Assembly: GCA_013152415.1 (NCBI GenBank)
Contig: JAADGI010000035.1
Location: forward strand, 1 to 64,000
From: Gammaproteobacteria bacterium
GTDB lineage: Bacteria; Pseudomonadota; Gammaproteobacteria; HyVt-429
Reading direction: 5' to 3'
Length of the DNA stretch: 64,000 bases
In this document: one piece after another, positions 1-8,373 of the stretch
Numbering within the stretch: the first letter of the stretch is position 1
Layout of the letters: each line of letters starts with the position of its first letter
Notes under the pieces: generated by a model
What the model was told of the DNA's origin: nothing
What the model saw: only the letters and a program-made list of their open reading frames with translations
Databases searched by the model: none
Made by a program: the position numbers and the translations under genes

Positions 1-90
1 ATCACTTTGTACGCGAAGGAAGCGCCCCGTGCGGACCCGCATGCGGGGTGCTGTGGGGGCTGGGGGTTAGAGACCCCCGGCTACCCGATT
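1..90 (+). mobile_element. 3' end of a group II intron (domains V and VI)
   Basis: Domain V can be folded by eye. AGCGCCCCG (21-29) pairs with CGGGGTGCT (44-52) as a 9-bp stem starting with the AGC catalytic triad. A TG bulge (42-43) and an upper hairpin at 30-41 complete the usual 34-nt form. A domain VI-like stem follows: GCTGGGGGT (59-67) with ACCCCCGGC (73-81), then the tail CTACCCGATT. The intron body and its reverse transcriptase lie off the left edge. It points opposite to the neighbouring minus-strand gene and abuts attC-like sequence, as group IIC-attC introns do. The exact 3' boundary (88-90) is inferred. Confidence 0.75.
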
Positions 91-97
91 AGGCGCC
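89..97 (-). other. attC half-site interrupted by the intron
   Basis: On the minus strand GGCGCCTAA follows the stop codon of the cassette gene directly. It matches the start of an integron attC inverse core site (GCCTAAC), cut by the group II intron. The same 8-mer GCGCCTAA recurs at 908-915, on the other side of the gene but in the opposite sense relative to it, where it belongs to a complete core site. Confidence 0.5.
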
Positions 98-886
98 TTA
101 TAATTCGAAATATTTTGTAAACCAATTCTTTTCTTCCTCTGACGGGGCATATTGATAGCCGTTCTCGACAGGATGCCAGTAACGGGGAGAACTTACGAGT
201 TCGTTAAACACTAACTCCGTAGTGACGTACAAAAGCCAAGAAGCTATTCGGAGAGAACTAAGATTAAGTTTTAGTGCTTCATCGCGCTCTGTATATTCAG
301 TAATTGGAGTGATTGACTTGTGGAGGCGTCCTATATGCGCAAAATTGTCACTAAAATGACCATATAATATACCAAAAGGGGGTAATGCTTTTTTGGCCAA
401 AGCGATTGTTTTTGGAGATTGGAGCGTATGATTTTGGTAAGCAGAAAAATCTGATGGCTTTTGGAGTAAGTGCAATGTTGTTGATACGGCTTCAAGTAAT
501 GATCGGATAATTATACCTGGTTGCAAAACATACCCCATACGCAAGACTGCTACAGAGGCAGCAAAAGAATTTGAAGCATTCAATAATAATTGGGCACAGG
601 CCTTGCGTAACTCATCTTCTTGCTGTGAAGCTAACCTAAGCCCGGAATACAGGAGCCCACTAGTTTGACTAATTAAAGAGCTAAATTGCCTTAATTCGCT
701 TTCGCACAGTTGGTCAAAGGATTTTTCTATTATTGGTCCATCTCTCCTTAGTTGATTTATGAGTATATCTTCAGAAAACACAAAGACCTTTTTTGCACCC
801 TCATCAACAAAAGCAGACCCGAGGCGAATATATGTATCATCTTGTGATGATGGGGCATGGCTAATTGATTTTTCGCCTTTTTTCAT
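98..886 (-). CDS. hypothetical protein, probable integron gene cassette
   Basis: This 262-residue protein was not recognised. It is mostly helical in appearance, with hydrophobic stretches around residues 85-130 (LLLNASNSFAASVAVLRMGY) and 205-225, but has no signal peptide and no obvious catalytic motif. The general look is that of HEPN/DUF5677-like helical proteins, which is only an impression. Its stop codon touches an attC-like half-site at 89-97. Its ATG lies about 20 bp downstream of a GTTAGGC core site (910-916, minus strand). The gene is therefore tightly boxed as integron cassettes are. The DNA is more AT-rich than the housekeeping genes to the right, in line with horizontal origin. 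Confidence 0.75.
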   Translation of the reverse strand: MKKGEKSISHAPSSQDDTYIRLGSAFVDEGAKKVFVFSEDILINQLRRDGPIIEKSFDQLCESELRQFSSLISQTSGLLYSGLRLASQQEDELRKACAQLLLNASNSFAASVAVLRMGYVLQPGIIIRSLLEAVSTTLHLLQKPSDFSAYQNHTLQSPKTIALAKKALPPFGILYGHFSDNFAHIGRLHKSITPITEYTERDEALKLNLSSLRIASWLLYVTTELVFNELVSSPRYWHPVENGYQYAPSEEEKNWFTKYFEL

Positions 887-908
887 TTATCGATTACTTG
901 TATTTGAG

Positions 909-1005
909 CGCCTAACAGTGATTAGACGTCATTTGACGGATAGCATGAAACTGGCTGCTTTTGCGGTATAGCCACCCCGTTTGGGGTGCTATGGGTTGTT
1001 TGGCG
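909..1005 (-). other. attC-like recombination site
   Basis: Read on the minus strand, the segment starts CGCCAAACA (997-1005) and ends TGTTAGGCG (909-917). These 9-nt ends are complementary except at one position. The right-hand core GTTAGGC fits GTTRRRY exactly, whereas GCCAAAC departs from RYYYAAC at one base. The 97-bp length is in the normal attC range. The inside is rich in secondary structure, including ATAGC(C)ACCCC...GGGGTGCTAT at 967-991. An attI site or fortuitous palindrome cannot be excluded. Confidence 0.45.
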
Positions 1006-1540
1006 TCTATCCCTCTTTTTTCCATGACGGGTGATTCCACTTAGGTCTTTGATTCGTTTGCATTATGAACCCATACACAGGATAGGGGCAATGCTCACCG
1101 GCCTTTGCTTGGATATTCCGAGATTTGGGAATATCCAGGCCTTTGCGTCGCCGCTCCCAGCATCCATGCCTCCTGCGGCATTAGTACAGATCCCTGTACG
1201 TCATAACACGCGGAAATACCGTGAAAATACGGCATTGAAAACAAATTAAATTCAAGGAGATAGGCGTACTTCAGCCAATATCACCCTGATATCAGCGCAT
1301 AAATACTGAGCGTGCCTTGGGCGGGTTTCTGGATGACCGGTTAGAGGACGGGGCATACCCAACGCAATGTTTAATCTTCGCAGTCAGGAGACCGTTTCTT
1401 CTCTGCGGATCCTTTGTGCCTTAGCATCCCTGCGGCGAAAGCCCTATAGATAGAGAACCGGTCACCCAAATTTTTGCCTATTTGTCCCCAAGCGCTAATA
1501 ATGGCGTGACTCGTTACGTAATCACATAGGGAGACAGCCC
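1006..1540. other. intergenic region without a recognisable gene
   Basis: No convincing ORF was found on either strand. A 9-bp inverted repeat, TGACCGGTT (1334-1342) and AACCGGTCA (1456-1464), flanks a segment containing CTCTGCGGATCCTTTGTGCC (1398-1417). That segment resembles the GC-rich CTCTGCG/CTTTGCG repeats found further right. No integrase gene is visible here. Confidence 0.4.
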
Positions 1541-2485
1541 ATGGGCTCCGAGCAAATGTCCCGGCGCTATAGCCGCAATATTTTAATCCGCATGGTGGTC
1601 CTCGGTACCTTTGCCGCCGGGCTCATCGTTTGGCAGCTCGACTTTCTTCGCGCCCTGTATTTTCATAACCAGCTCGCCACAGTAGGTTGGTTGATCAACG
1701 GTACCATCCTGGCCATGTTTGCGACGGGTCTGGGCCGTATTGTTATTATCCTGCGCCGTTATATGGGAGAGGAGTTGGCCTTGGCGGAGTTTCTCGCCAA
1801 CCTGCGCCGGGGTGTGGGTGACCCTGGTGATAGCATCGATCCCGAGTCTATTATTGCCCAACGCTTTAGTGACCTTAAAGACGCACGACGCCACGGTGGC
1901 ATGGTGGACCACCATGCCCTGGCCGCCACCTTGGTGGCCACCTTGAGCACCGAAACCAGCCTGCCCAAGTTTGTCAACAATATGCTCATTCTGACCGGTG
2001 TGTTTGGCACCATCGTGTCCTTGTCCATCGCCTTGATTGGCGCCTCGGATATTCTCGCGGCCACGGGCACATCAAATGGTATCGGCACGGTCATCCAGGG
2101 CATGTCCACTGCTCTGTCCACCACCATGACCGCCATTGCCTGTTATTTTTTCTACGGCTACTTCTATATGAAGCTCACCGATTCTCAGACGCGCTTGTTG
2201 TCGGCCATTGAACATGTCACTGCAACCCGGTTGGTGCCCCAACTGCAACCGAGCCCTGATACCTTGGTCAGTCAGTTTGCCGGTCTCATGCGCAGCACGG
2301 AGGCCTTGGTCAATCGTATGCAGAGCAACAGCGAACAATTTGATGGGGTGGCAAAAGAAATGCACGGCTCTCTGCAACAGTTTCGTCAGGAACTGGGCGG
2401 CTTGAGCTCGGGGATGGCAGCCATCATCAAACTGCTCCAGGAAGGTTTTCGTTTGCCCCCAGGGACAAAAGGGGACAAGCAGTGA
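1541..2485 (+). CDS. MotA/TolQ/ExbB-like proton channel protein
   Basis: The 314-residue inner-membrane protein has four predicted membrane segments, about residues 15-33, 48-70, 147-167 and 190-210. The last two carry the MotA/ExbB-like pattern (LTGVFGTIVSLSIAL, then STALSTTMTAIACYFF). A cytoplasmic loop of about 75 residues separates TM2 and TM3, and a helical tail of about 100 residues follows TM4. A ribosome site (GGGAG) precedes the ATG. The gene overlaps the next one by 4 bp. Members of this superfamily form pentameric stators that use ion flow to drive a partner with a single membrane helix. The role of this branch is unknown; ZorA of Zorya defence is a distant comparison. Confidence 0.8.
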   Translation: MGSEQMSRRYSRNILIRMVVLGTFAAGLIVWQLDFLRALYFHNQLATVGWLINGTILAMFATGLGRIVIILRRYMGEELALAEFLANLRRGVGDPGDSIDPESIIAQRFSDLKDARRHGGMVDHHALAATLVATLSTETSLPKFVNNMLILTGVFGTIVSLSIALIGASDILAATGTSNGIGTVIQGMSTALSTTMTAIACYFFYGYFYMKLTDSQTRLLSAIEHVTATRLVPQLQPSPDTLVSQFAGLMRSTEALVNRMQSNSEQFDGVAKEMHGSLQQFRQELGGLSSGMAAIIKLLQEGFRLPPGTKGDKQ

Positions 2486-3399
2486 GTGCAACACGGCCCT
2501 TTGTAGACCTGCGTTTAAATTCTGGTGCCGCCCAGGCCGAAGAAGGTTTTTGGCCCTCGTTTACCGACGTCATGACAGTGATTGTGATGGTTTTCCTGCT
2601 GGCCTTGGTGGGTATTCTGGTGCGTAACTTTGAATTGATGGAGCAACTGCGCACCACCATGCAGGCAGAACGTGAAGCCTCGGCGATTGCTCACTCCACC
2701 GCTGAAGCCAAGGCCGCCCTCGCCGCCCGCCTGGATGAAAGTGAAAACGAACTGGCCTTGTTGCGATTACGTTTGTTGCGTACCCAGGAAGAAAACCGCT
2801 CCAACCTGGAGGCACGGCGACAGGCTGAGGCCAAGATAGGCCAATATCAGGAAGAGCAGGACCACCTGAGGGGTTTGGTGGCAGAACTAAAAACCAGTCA
2901 ACAGCGACAGGCAAAGAGTATCGCATCACTCACCCGCCAGCAGCAGGGCCTGATGGCCAGCCGAGATAAACTCCAGTTGGAACTGGGCCGGTCAAAGCAA
3001 CGTCTGGCGACATTGAAAAAGAGTGCGACGAGCTGGCAAGACCGATTAAAACAACTCAACAGTGAACTGGCAGATTCCCGGGGTGACTACAGCGAGCTTA
3101 AGACCAAATACGACAAACTGGTTCGACCGGCACGCAGCGCCCGGGGCAAACAACTTGTGGAGGTGCGCTATCATCGGGCACCGGAGGGGTTGGTGGTGGA
3201 CCTCAAACTTCCCAACAAAAAAGGCTTTACCCGTGTGACGATGAACGAACTGCACAAACACTTAGGCCAACTTAAAAAACGCTACCCCCGTGAGTTGTAC
3301 ATAAAAATTCTATTACCCGAAGACAGCGGCCTGACCTATAACGAGGCCTGGACCTTTACCAACAAATTATTAAGCCAGTACGATTACTATTATCAATAA
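2482..3399 (+). CDS. MotB/ExbD-like partner with long coiled coil
   Basis: The 305-residue protein uses a GTG start inside the end of the upstream gene (4-bp overlap), so the two are probably translationally coupled. One membrane helix (about 30-47) follows FWPSFTDVMTVIVMVF. Asp29 sits where MotB and ExbD carry their proton-binding Asp. Residues 50-215 are a continuous heptad-rich coiled coil full of Glu, Gln, Arg and Leu. The last 90 residues form a separate small domain (PEGLVVDLKLPNKKGFTRV). That domain does not look like the OmpA-type peptidoglycan-binding fold of MotB. Function is not assigned beyond likely partner of the channel protein. Confidence 0.75.
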   Translation: MSATRPFVDLRLNSGAAQAEEGFWPSFTDVMTVIVMVFLLALVGILVRNFELMEQLRTTMQAEREASAIAHSTAEAKAALAARLDESENELALLRLRLLRTQEENRSNLEARRQAEAKIGQYQEEQDHLRGLVAELKTSQQRQAKSIASLTRQQQGLMASRDKLQLELGRSKQRLATLKKSATSWQDRLKQLNSELADSRGDYSELKTKYDKLVRPARSARGKQLVEVRYHRAPEGLVVDLKLPNKKGFTRVTMNELHKHLGQLKKRYPRELYIKILLPEDSGLTYNEAWTFTNKLLSQYDYYYQ

Positions 3400-3480
3400 G
3401 CCAAAGGGTTGTCATCCGGTCTTGGTCTATCGCCTGTTCCTCGGTGTAAGTAACAAATTCTTGAGTAGGTCGGCTTGGGT

Positions 3481-4386
3481 TTATCTACAACGCACCTGAA
3501 ACAGCCGGTTTTCACCGGTAAAGCGTTTCAGTGGAAGCCCCGAATTCTCGTAACAGACCCGGTACGATTCCCGGCCGAGCATTTGCGGTGTGACTTTCAG
3601 ATAGGTCATCTCCCAGTTGTCCCCCCCCAGGCCACCACGGGAACTGGTTTCGAGGACGATGCCAAGGAGATCGGTAAGGTTTATGCTGCGGTCCAGGGCG
3701 ATACGGACAGCATTTGATGAACCGTTCGACCAATTCCTGCTCTTGTTGATGTTGCGGACGTACTGCTCTCCACCCCGGGACAGGATACGGACATTTAAAT
3801 TGTCATTACCGCCACGCAGATCGTCATTGCCGGTTCGGATGACAAGCCGAATGTGAGAAAGCTCACCGGGGCGGCCTCCCCAACGTGCGACAAAGGGACG
3901 GTTGAGACCGGTAAAATGCCACAAGTCCCGCCCACCGCTGCGACCACGCCGCTCATAATAGGGCTCAAGCCTGCCGCCACCCCCCACTGTGCTGTCAATG
4001 GGGGTGACTTTCAGGTAACGCATCTTCCAGTTGTCACCATCAATACCACCCCGGAAGGTGCTTTGCAGTCTCAGGCCTACAACATCGTCTCGTGACTCGA
4101 TATTTCTGTCGACCATGAGGTTTAGGTTCAGGCGCACGGTATGTTGAGACCCGTTTGCCCAACGTTTGCTTTTGTTGATGTTGTCGAATCGAAGCTGTGA
4201 CCCATTGCGCAGCAGGATGGAGGCGTTCACATTGTCATTGCCACCACGCAGATCGTCGTTGCCGGTTTGGATCACCAGCTCGAGAGCCGTGATTGCCGCC
4301 GATGCCGATGACCCTATGAAAAACAAGGCAAGCAGTGGCCAGATCAGCCAGAAGCCTGTGGGCCGAGGATCATTCTTATAGGACAT
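3481..4386 (-). CDS. secreted protein with two long tandem repeats
   Basis: The 301-residue protein has a signal peptide (hydrophobic LIWPLLALFFIGSSASA, cut near residue 30). The rest is two copies of one unit, about 35-170 and 179-300. Each begins (L)xLVIxTGNDDLRGGNDN and continues NINKSxxWxNGS, then SRGGxxGDNWxMxYLKVTP. Each ends with FTGxNRxFxxR. The Asp/Asn-rich opening and beta-rich look suggest a PLAT- or lectin-like beta sandwich that might bind calcium; this is inference. The first copy keeps the DLWHFTGLNRPFVARW tail and the second ends with Cys. It stands alone on the minus strand, convergent with the channel pair. Confidence 0.7.
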   Translation of the reverse strand: MSYKNDPRPTGFWLIWPLLALFFIGSSASAAITALELVIQTGNDDLRGGNDNVNASILLRNGSQLRFDNINKSKRWANGSQHTVRLNLNLMVDRNIESRDDVVGLRLQSTFRGGIDGDNWKMRYLKVTPIDSTVGGGGRLEPYYERRGRSGGRDLWHFTGLNRPFVARWGGRPGELSHIRLVIRTGNDDLRGGNDNLNVRILSRGGEQYVRNINKSRNWSNGSSNAVRIALDRSINLTDLLGIVLETSSRGGLGGDNWEMTYLKVTPQMLGRESYRVCYENSGLPLKRFTGENRLFQVRCR

Positions 4387-4508
4387 TGCTTGTCTCCTTG
4401 TTGTCGTTTGTACCCAACGGTATTTAAGGACACTTCTGTTAATTGATAACCCCTTCGCCCTCCGGAAGAAGGTTGGGGAGAGGGAATAATAAAATCACCC
4501 CTAAGAGA

Positions 4509-5501
4509 TTATCTTCGGTTGCCTTTGCGCAAAACAACATACTGTGCTGACCACTGCATAGGGTCATCGTAATCACCGTCCCGGAACTGCACGTTATAAT
4601 ATTTGGCCCCCAGGGTGACACCAAACGCACCCAAGTAATGATCGCTGTTGCCAAAGGCAAAACGGAACCCTTGTAATGCAACGGGACCTTCGGGGTGCCA
4701 GTTGTCCTGATTGTAGGCCCGGGTCCCGGAGGTGGCACCGTTGTTAAGCCACACGATACTATTGGGGATCCACGCGTATTGTACAGTGACCTTATAGGGG
4801 CGTGGCCCACCTGGGGAGGCGGCGGGGGCCGAGGCCGCACCGCCAATAATGCTGCCCAGGGGGGGCAAGATCAGTCCGCCCAGCGCCGACCAACCCACCA
4901 TCTCGCCGATATTTCGAAGGTCAAAACCCATGTCATCAATCAACCAGACCTGGACAACATTTTTGGAGGCATCCAGCCACACTCCCAGGGCACGCACATT
5001 TGCATCGCTACGGTCCGCCCGGCGGAATTCGAAACCACTCAGCACAAGGGTGTGATTGGGGGGACCGGGCCGGATACGAAGCTCAACACGGCCCCGGGCC
5101 TGTGCCGAGACTGAACCGCTGTGGCCTGCGGAAATGACCGCCCAATTTGCTGTGCCCCAGAAAAAATCTTCACCATCAGCATCATTAAAGGCGAACTGGG
5201 CAAAGCGATTTTTGGCCAGCACGCTTATCCGGCGAATTTTATGATCACCGTCAAATTTGAGTTCAAAATCCTGTAGTGCCGCCACCGTACCCAGTGCAGG
5301 GCGTACGGCACTCTGGGCGATACCCGTGGCACGTTGTGTTGAGGCCGTCGCCCGCTTCCAGGTTACTGTAGGAATCGATTTGGGGAGGACCTTGAAATTT
5401 CTTTGCAGGGGTATCTGTAATTGCTGTGCCATTGCGGGTGGTAGCCCTAAGCCCACCAGCATAAGCGCGAACACACTGTGGCGTATTAGTTTAGTTGTCA
5501 T
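4509..5501 (-). CDS. secreted hypothetical protein
   Basis: The 330-residue protein starts at the ATG at 5501, directly behind a GGAGGT ribosome site; a longer in-frame extension upstream lacks one. A signal peptide (SVFALMLVGLGLPPAMAQQ) is clear. The mature part looks beta-rich, with motifs such as DGDHKIRRISVLAKN and FGVTLGAKYYNVQFRDGDYDDP. A Gly/Pro/Ala-rich stretch (GGLILPPLGSIIGGAASAP) lies near the middle. No family was recognised. The layout suggests an exported or surface protein with one or two carbohydrate-binding-like beta domains, but this is not supported by a motif. It has no close operon partner. Confidence 0.65.
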   Translation of the reverse strand: MTTKLIRHSVFALMLVGLGLPPAMAQQLQIPLQRNFKVLPKSIPTVTWKRATASTQRATGIAQSAVRPALGTVAALQDFELKFDGDHKIRRISVLAKNRFAQFAFNDADGEDFFWGTANWAVISAGHSGSVSAQARGRVELRIRPGPPNHTLVLSGFEFRRADRSDANVRALGVWLDASKNVVQVWLIDDMGFDLRNIGEMVGWSALGGLILPPLGSIIGGAASAPAASPGGPRPYKVTVQYAWIPNSIVWLNNGATSGTRAYNQDNWHPEGPVALQGFRFAFGNSDHYLGAFGVTLGAKYYNVQFRDGDYDDPMQWSAQYVVLRKGNRR

Positions 5502-5809
5502 ACCAACCTCCAGGGACGCAATGTGATTGTTGAGACCATTCTGGATGCCGCCAGAATCAAGTACCCACAAGCCTACCACGGGCGATACAAATCTTCTCTA
5601 TTTGTACGGCGGTATCAGACCTGATGGATTTTCGATAGCGTGTTCACACAGAACGATCATTTCACTTTGGGGTGTCGACAAAACATAATTTTATGTGTGC
5701 GTAGTATGTGCAAAGGGTTGCCGGGGCATCGTTTGTGTTCCCCGTGTTAGATTATTTGTGGACATCAACATTTCTGTGTCTATCGGTGAGAGACACTATG
5801 GCACGAAGC

Positions 5810-6139
5810 CTACTTCCAGCGCCCAGGAACCCAGTGCCCACGTCTGTTTCTGTGGCCTGGGACCCATACGGCACCGTGGCGGGGTGCGGCCCCTACGGTT
5901 TTCCAGCGACCCACGACCCAAACCCCGTTATGGTTATAGTGCCCCGAGACCCAGCGCCTGTTTCCAGTTGGTTTGCCGGTGTGTCTCCAAAACCCGTGGA
6001 TGAGCACTCCGTTGGAGTGATGCTTCGGTACCCAGGCAAAATGAGGACCTGGTTTGGGGGGCCGTGCCTGGGCGGTAGAGGTCACGGCAAAACCAACAAT
6101 CAAAACCATAGTGAAAAATGTAGTGACGAAGTGTTTCAT
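5810..6139 (-). CDS. WXXGXW-repeat secreted protein
   Basis: The 109-residue protein has a signal peptide (TTFFTMVLIVGFAVTSTAQA). The mature part is Arg/His/Trp/Gly-rich and built of WVPGH/W repeats: FAWVPKHH, IHGFWRHTG, RRWVSGHY, WVVGRWK, AVWVPGHR and HWVPGRWK. This is the pattern of the YXWXXGXW or BcpO-related repeat family. Members are small envelope proteins found in many Proteobacteria and their biochemical role is not established. A GGAG site precedes the ATG. A perfect CRP-type palindrome lies about 100 bp upstream, which suggests regulated expression. Confidence 0.75.
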   Translation of the reverse strand: MKHFVTTFFTMVLIVGFAVTSTAQARPPKPGPHFAWVPKHHSNGVLIHGFWRHTGKPTGNRRWVSGHYNHNGVWVVGRWKTVGAAPRHGAVWVPGHRNRRGHWVPGRWK

Positions 6140-6236
6140 TTTTTAATCTCCAGCGTTTGATACGATGTGGAAAATTAGCACCTTGGCTACTTATGTAGAT
6201 TAACTGCTTTGTTCGCATATTGGTGACAAGACGGCC

Positions 6237-6268
6237 CTCAATAATGTGAAATAGTTCACATTATTGAG
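6237..6268 (-). promoter_or_regulatory. perfect CRP-type operator
   Basis: CTCAATAATGTGAA and TTCACATTATTGAG form a perfect 14-bp inverted repeat around ATAG. The core TGTGA-N6-TCACA is the exact CRP/Vfr consensus. The site lies about 113 bp before the WXXGXW protein start. A TATA-rich -10 candidate on the minus strand is at 6192-6197, giving a site-to-start distance close to class I CRP spacing. No T-run follows, so a terminator is unlikely. Confidence 0.6.
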
Positions 6269-6365
6269 AAATAAGGTGTTCAGTCAGGAAAGGTTTCTTG
6301 GGGAGGGGTCCCAAGTACACTAGGTATCAGTCGATACTATATTGATGGGGTCTTTGTGCCTTGCC

Positions 6366-8369
6366 TCAGTCTATCCGAAAATTATAGACCCTTTTTTTAA
6401 ACCTATTGATCCGGGTCTTGTCATTTTCGCCTCGGTAGCGAATATCGATGTATTGATTGATGATGCTTTGGATATCCTTACCCAGGCCTGGTTGGGCGAT
6501 GATGGCCCGGTTGCAGAAATCCTGTGGTCCCTCCCAAGGCAGGCGTCGAATATTGGTACGGACCAATTTTTTACAAAACCGGTTATAGATTTTGACAACC
6601 GGGTCGGTACCCTGGCGACGCCGAAGGATTATAGTGGTAACGACCAGAGCAAAAAGCATGAAACCACCTATGAGCACGACCGCCAGGTCGGCCCATGTGG
6701 GGTTACGAAAGCCAAGCCATTGCATAAGCTTGAGTTGGCGTTGTTGGTTAAAGTCGAGCACCCAGTGGTGCCAGGCATTGTTCATCGCATCCCAGTACAG
6801 TCCCATATTGCGCCAAACTTGTGCCGGTATGTTCAGCTTGAGTGCACGCAAGAGGGCCGGGGCATCCAGTTGACCGAGTAATGTGCCGCGCCCCAGAAGG
6901 CGGCGCACCGCATCGATGCCATATTCGATACGTTCCGGGGCAACCACAGCAGTGGGGTCGACCCGTACCCAACCCCTTTGCCGCAACCAGACCTCCGCCC
7001 AGGCGTGGGCATCTGCCTGAGTGACAATATAGTAATTACCGGCGTCGTTATGTTCGCCACCTTGGTACCCTGTTACCACCCGACTGGGAATGCCCGCCGC
7101 ACGCATAAGACTGACGAATGAAGAGGCATAGTGTTCGCAGTAGCCCCGCCGGGATTCAAACAAAAATTGTTCTACCGGGTCACCTCGTAACAAAGGTGGG
7201 CTGAGTGTGTAGGTGAAGCCTTTGTCGCGGTAATAATCCAGGGCGCTACGAATGATGCCCTGGTCATTTAAGTTATTGGCACGCCAAGCTGCCACCAGGT
7301 TTTTTACCCGTGGGCTGAAATCTTTTGGCAGCTCAAGATTGAGTTCTCGTTGCTTGCGAGAGAGCTTGCCGGTGTGGTACCAGGGGTAAGATTGCAGGCT
7401 ATAACGGTAGCGTTGAACCACGTTATCTTTAGCGCGTAGCACATAACCCGGTTCTAGCTGTGTCCCTTCCGGCTGGCTGGCTGGTAGGTCGAGCGCGAAC
7501 AACCAACGCTTGTTGTGGGGCTCAAGGGTGATGGTATAGAAAACGGGTGTACCCATCGGTCTGAATCTATGTTCAACAGGGCCACCCCTGTCGGCTTGGG
7601 ACCAGGTCTTGCCGTCGGTCTTGCTCAATACGATGGCACGCCAATAACGCTGCTTGGGTGGCGGAGGTTGTCCTTCAAATTCAACCCGAAAGGCCACTTC
7701 ATCACTACTGCTTAGATTGCTAATACTCCCTGGGCTCATGCTATCGGATAAACCCATAAGACCACTGTAGGCGTCACTGGGTAGCCCCCACAGGTTACCC
7801 TGGATGCGAGGAAAAAATAAAAATAGTAATAATGCCAATGGCAGTGCCGAGATCAATAACTGCCCGGAAAGTTTGAGGCGATAGCGGTTGGATTGTCCGC
7901 TGGGGGCAACCATTTGGATGAGTACTGTCGTGGCCAGCCAGGCCACGATTACCATATAGACGCTAACCCATAGGGATTGATCGAAAAGAAAACCACCCAG
8001 CATCAAGAAATAACACAAAAAGATAATCACCGCGCCGTCACGTGTGGTGCGAAATTCGAGAAATTTGAGCCCCAGCAGCAGCACCAGGAAACCCATCCCG
8101 GCATCTCGACCAAACAGGGTCCCATAGTATTTGAGGGTAACCAGAGTAAGCACCAGGGTGATACCCAGACGGGTCATTTTACCGGGTAGCTTCCAGGCGT
8201 GATGGGTAATGAGGTAGTGCCACACAAATAGCACGGCAACGATCAATACTAACCAAAGGGGGATTCGCATGCTGTGGCCCCCGGCTACCAAAGCCGCAAC
8301 AAACAAAAACCCATTGCGGGTTCTGTGATCCAAACGTGGGGGATCTAAAGTAGGTAGTCCAAAATCCAT
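6366..8369 (-). CDS. TgpA-type transmembrane transglutaminase (DUF3488)
   Basis: The 667-residue protein has several N-terminal membrane helices (about residues 35-190), a periplasmic domain and a final helix near residue 575. The transglutaminase-like core has a Cys-His-Asp triad: Cys411 in RRGYCEHYAS, His455 in ADAHAWAEVW and Asp471 in VRVDPTA. This order matches TgpA of Pseudomonas, an essential-for-growth periplasmic transglutaminase of unknown substrate. It is the last gene of a minus-strand unit with DUF58 and MoxR proteins (4-bp gap to DUF58). Such clusters are common and are thought to link a AAA chaperone to an envelope enzyme. The first 30 residues may be a start-site extension. Confidence 0.9.
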   Translation of the reverse strand: MDFGLPTLDPPRLDHRTRNGFLFVAALVAGGHSMRIPLWLVLIVAVLFVWHYLITHHAWKLPGKMTRLGITLVLTLVTLKYYGTLFGRDAGMGFLVLLLGLKFLEFRTTRDGAVIIFLCYFLMLGGFLFDQSLWVSVYMVIVAWLATTVLIQMVAPSGQSNRYRLKLSGQLLISALPLALLLFLFFPRIQGNLWGLPSDAYSGLMGLSDSMSPGSISNLSSSDEVAFRVEFEGQPPPPKQRYWRAIVLSKTDGKTWSQADRGGPVEHRFRPMGTPVFYTITLEPHNKRWLFALDLPASQPEGTQLEPGYVLRAKDNVVQRYRYSLQSYPWYHTGKLSRKQRELNLELPKDFSPRVKNLVAAWRANNLNDQGIIRSALDYYRDKGFTYTLSPPLLRGDPVEQFLFESRRGYCEHYASSFVSLMRAAGIPSRVVTGYQGGEHNDAGNYYIVTQADAHAWAEVWLRQRGWVRVDPTAVVAPERIEYGIDAVRRLLGRGTLLGQLDAPALLRALKLNIPAQVWRNMGLYWDAMNNAWHHWVLDFNQQRQLKLMQWLGFRNPTWADLAVVLIGGFMLFALVVTTIILRRRQGTDPVVKIYNRFCKKLVRTNIRRLPWEGPQDFCNRAIIAQPGLGKDIQSIINQYIDIRYRGENDKTRINRFKKRVYNFRID

Positions 8370-8373
8370 ATCG

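Noticed and set aside
1541-3399. Calling the channel pair Zorya ZorA/ZorB
   Set aside because: No zorC, zorD or zorE gene is adjacent, the ZorA-type long tail is lacking and the partner has no OmpA-like domain.
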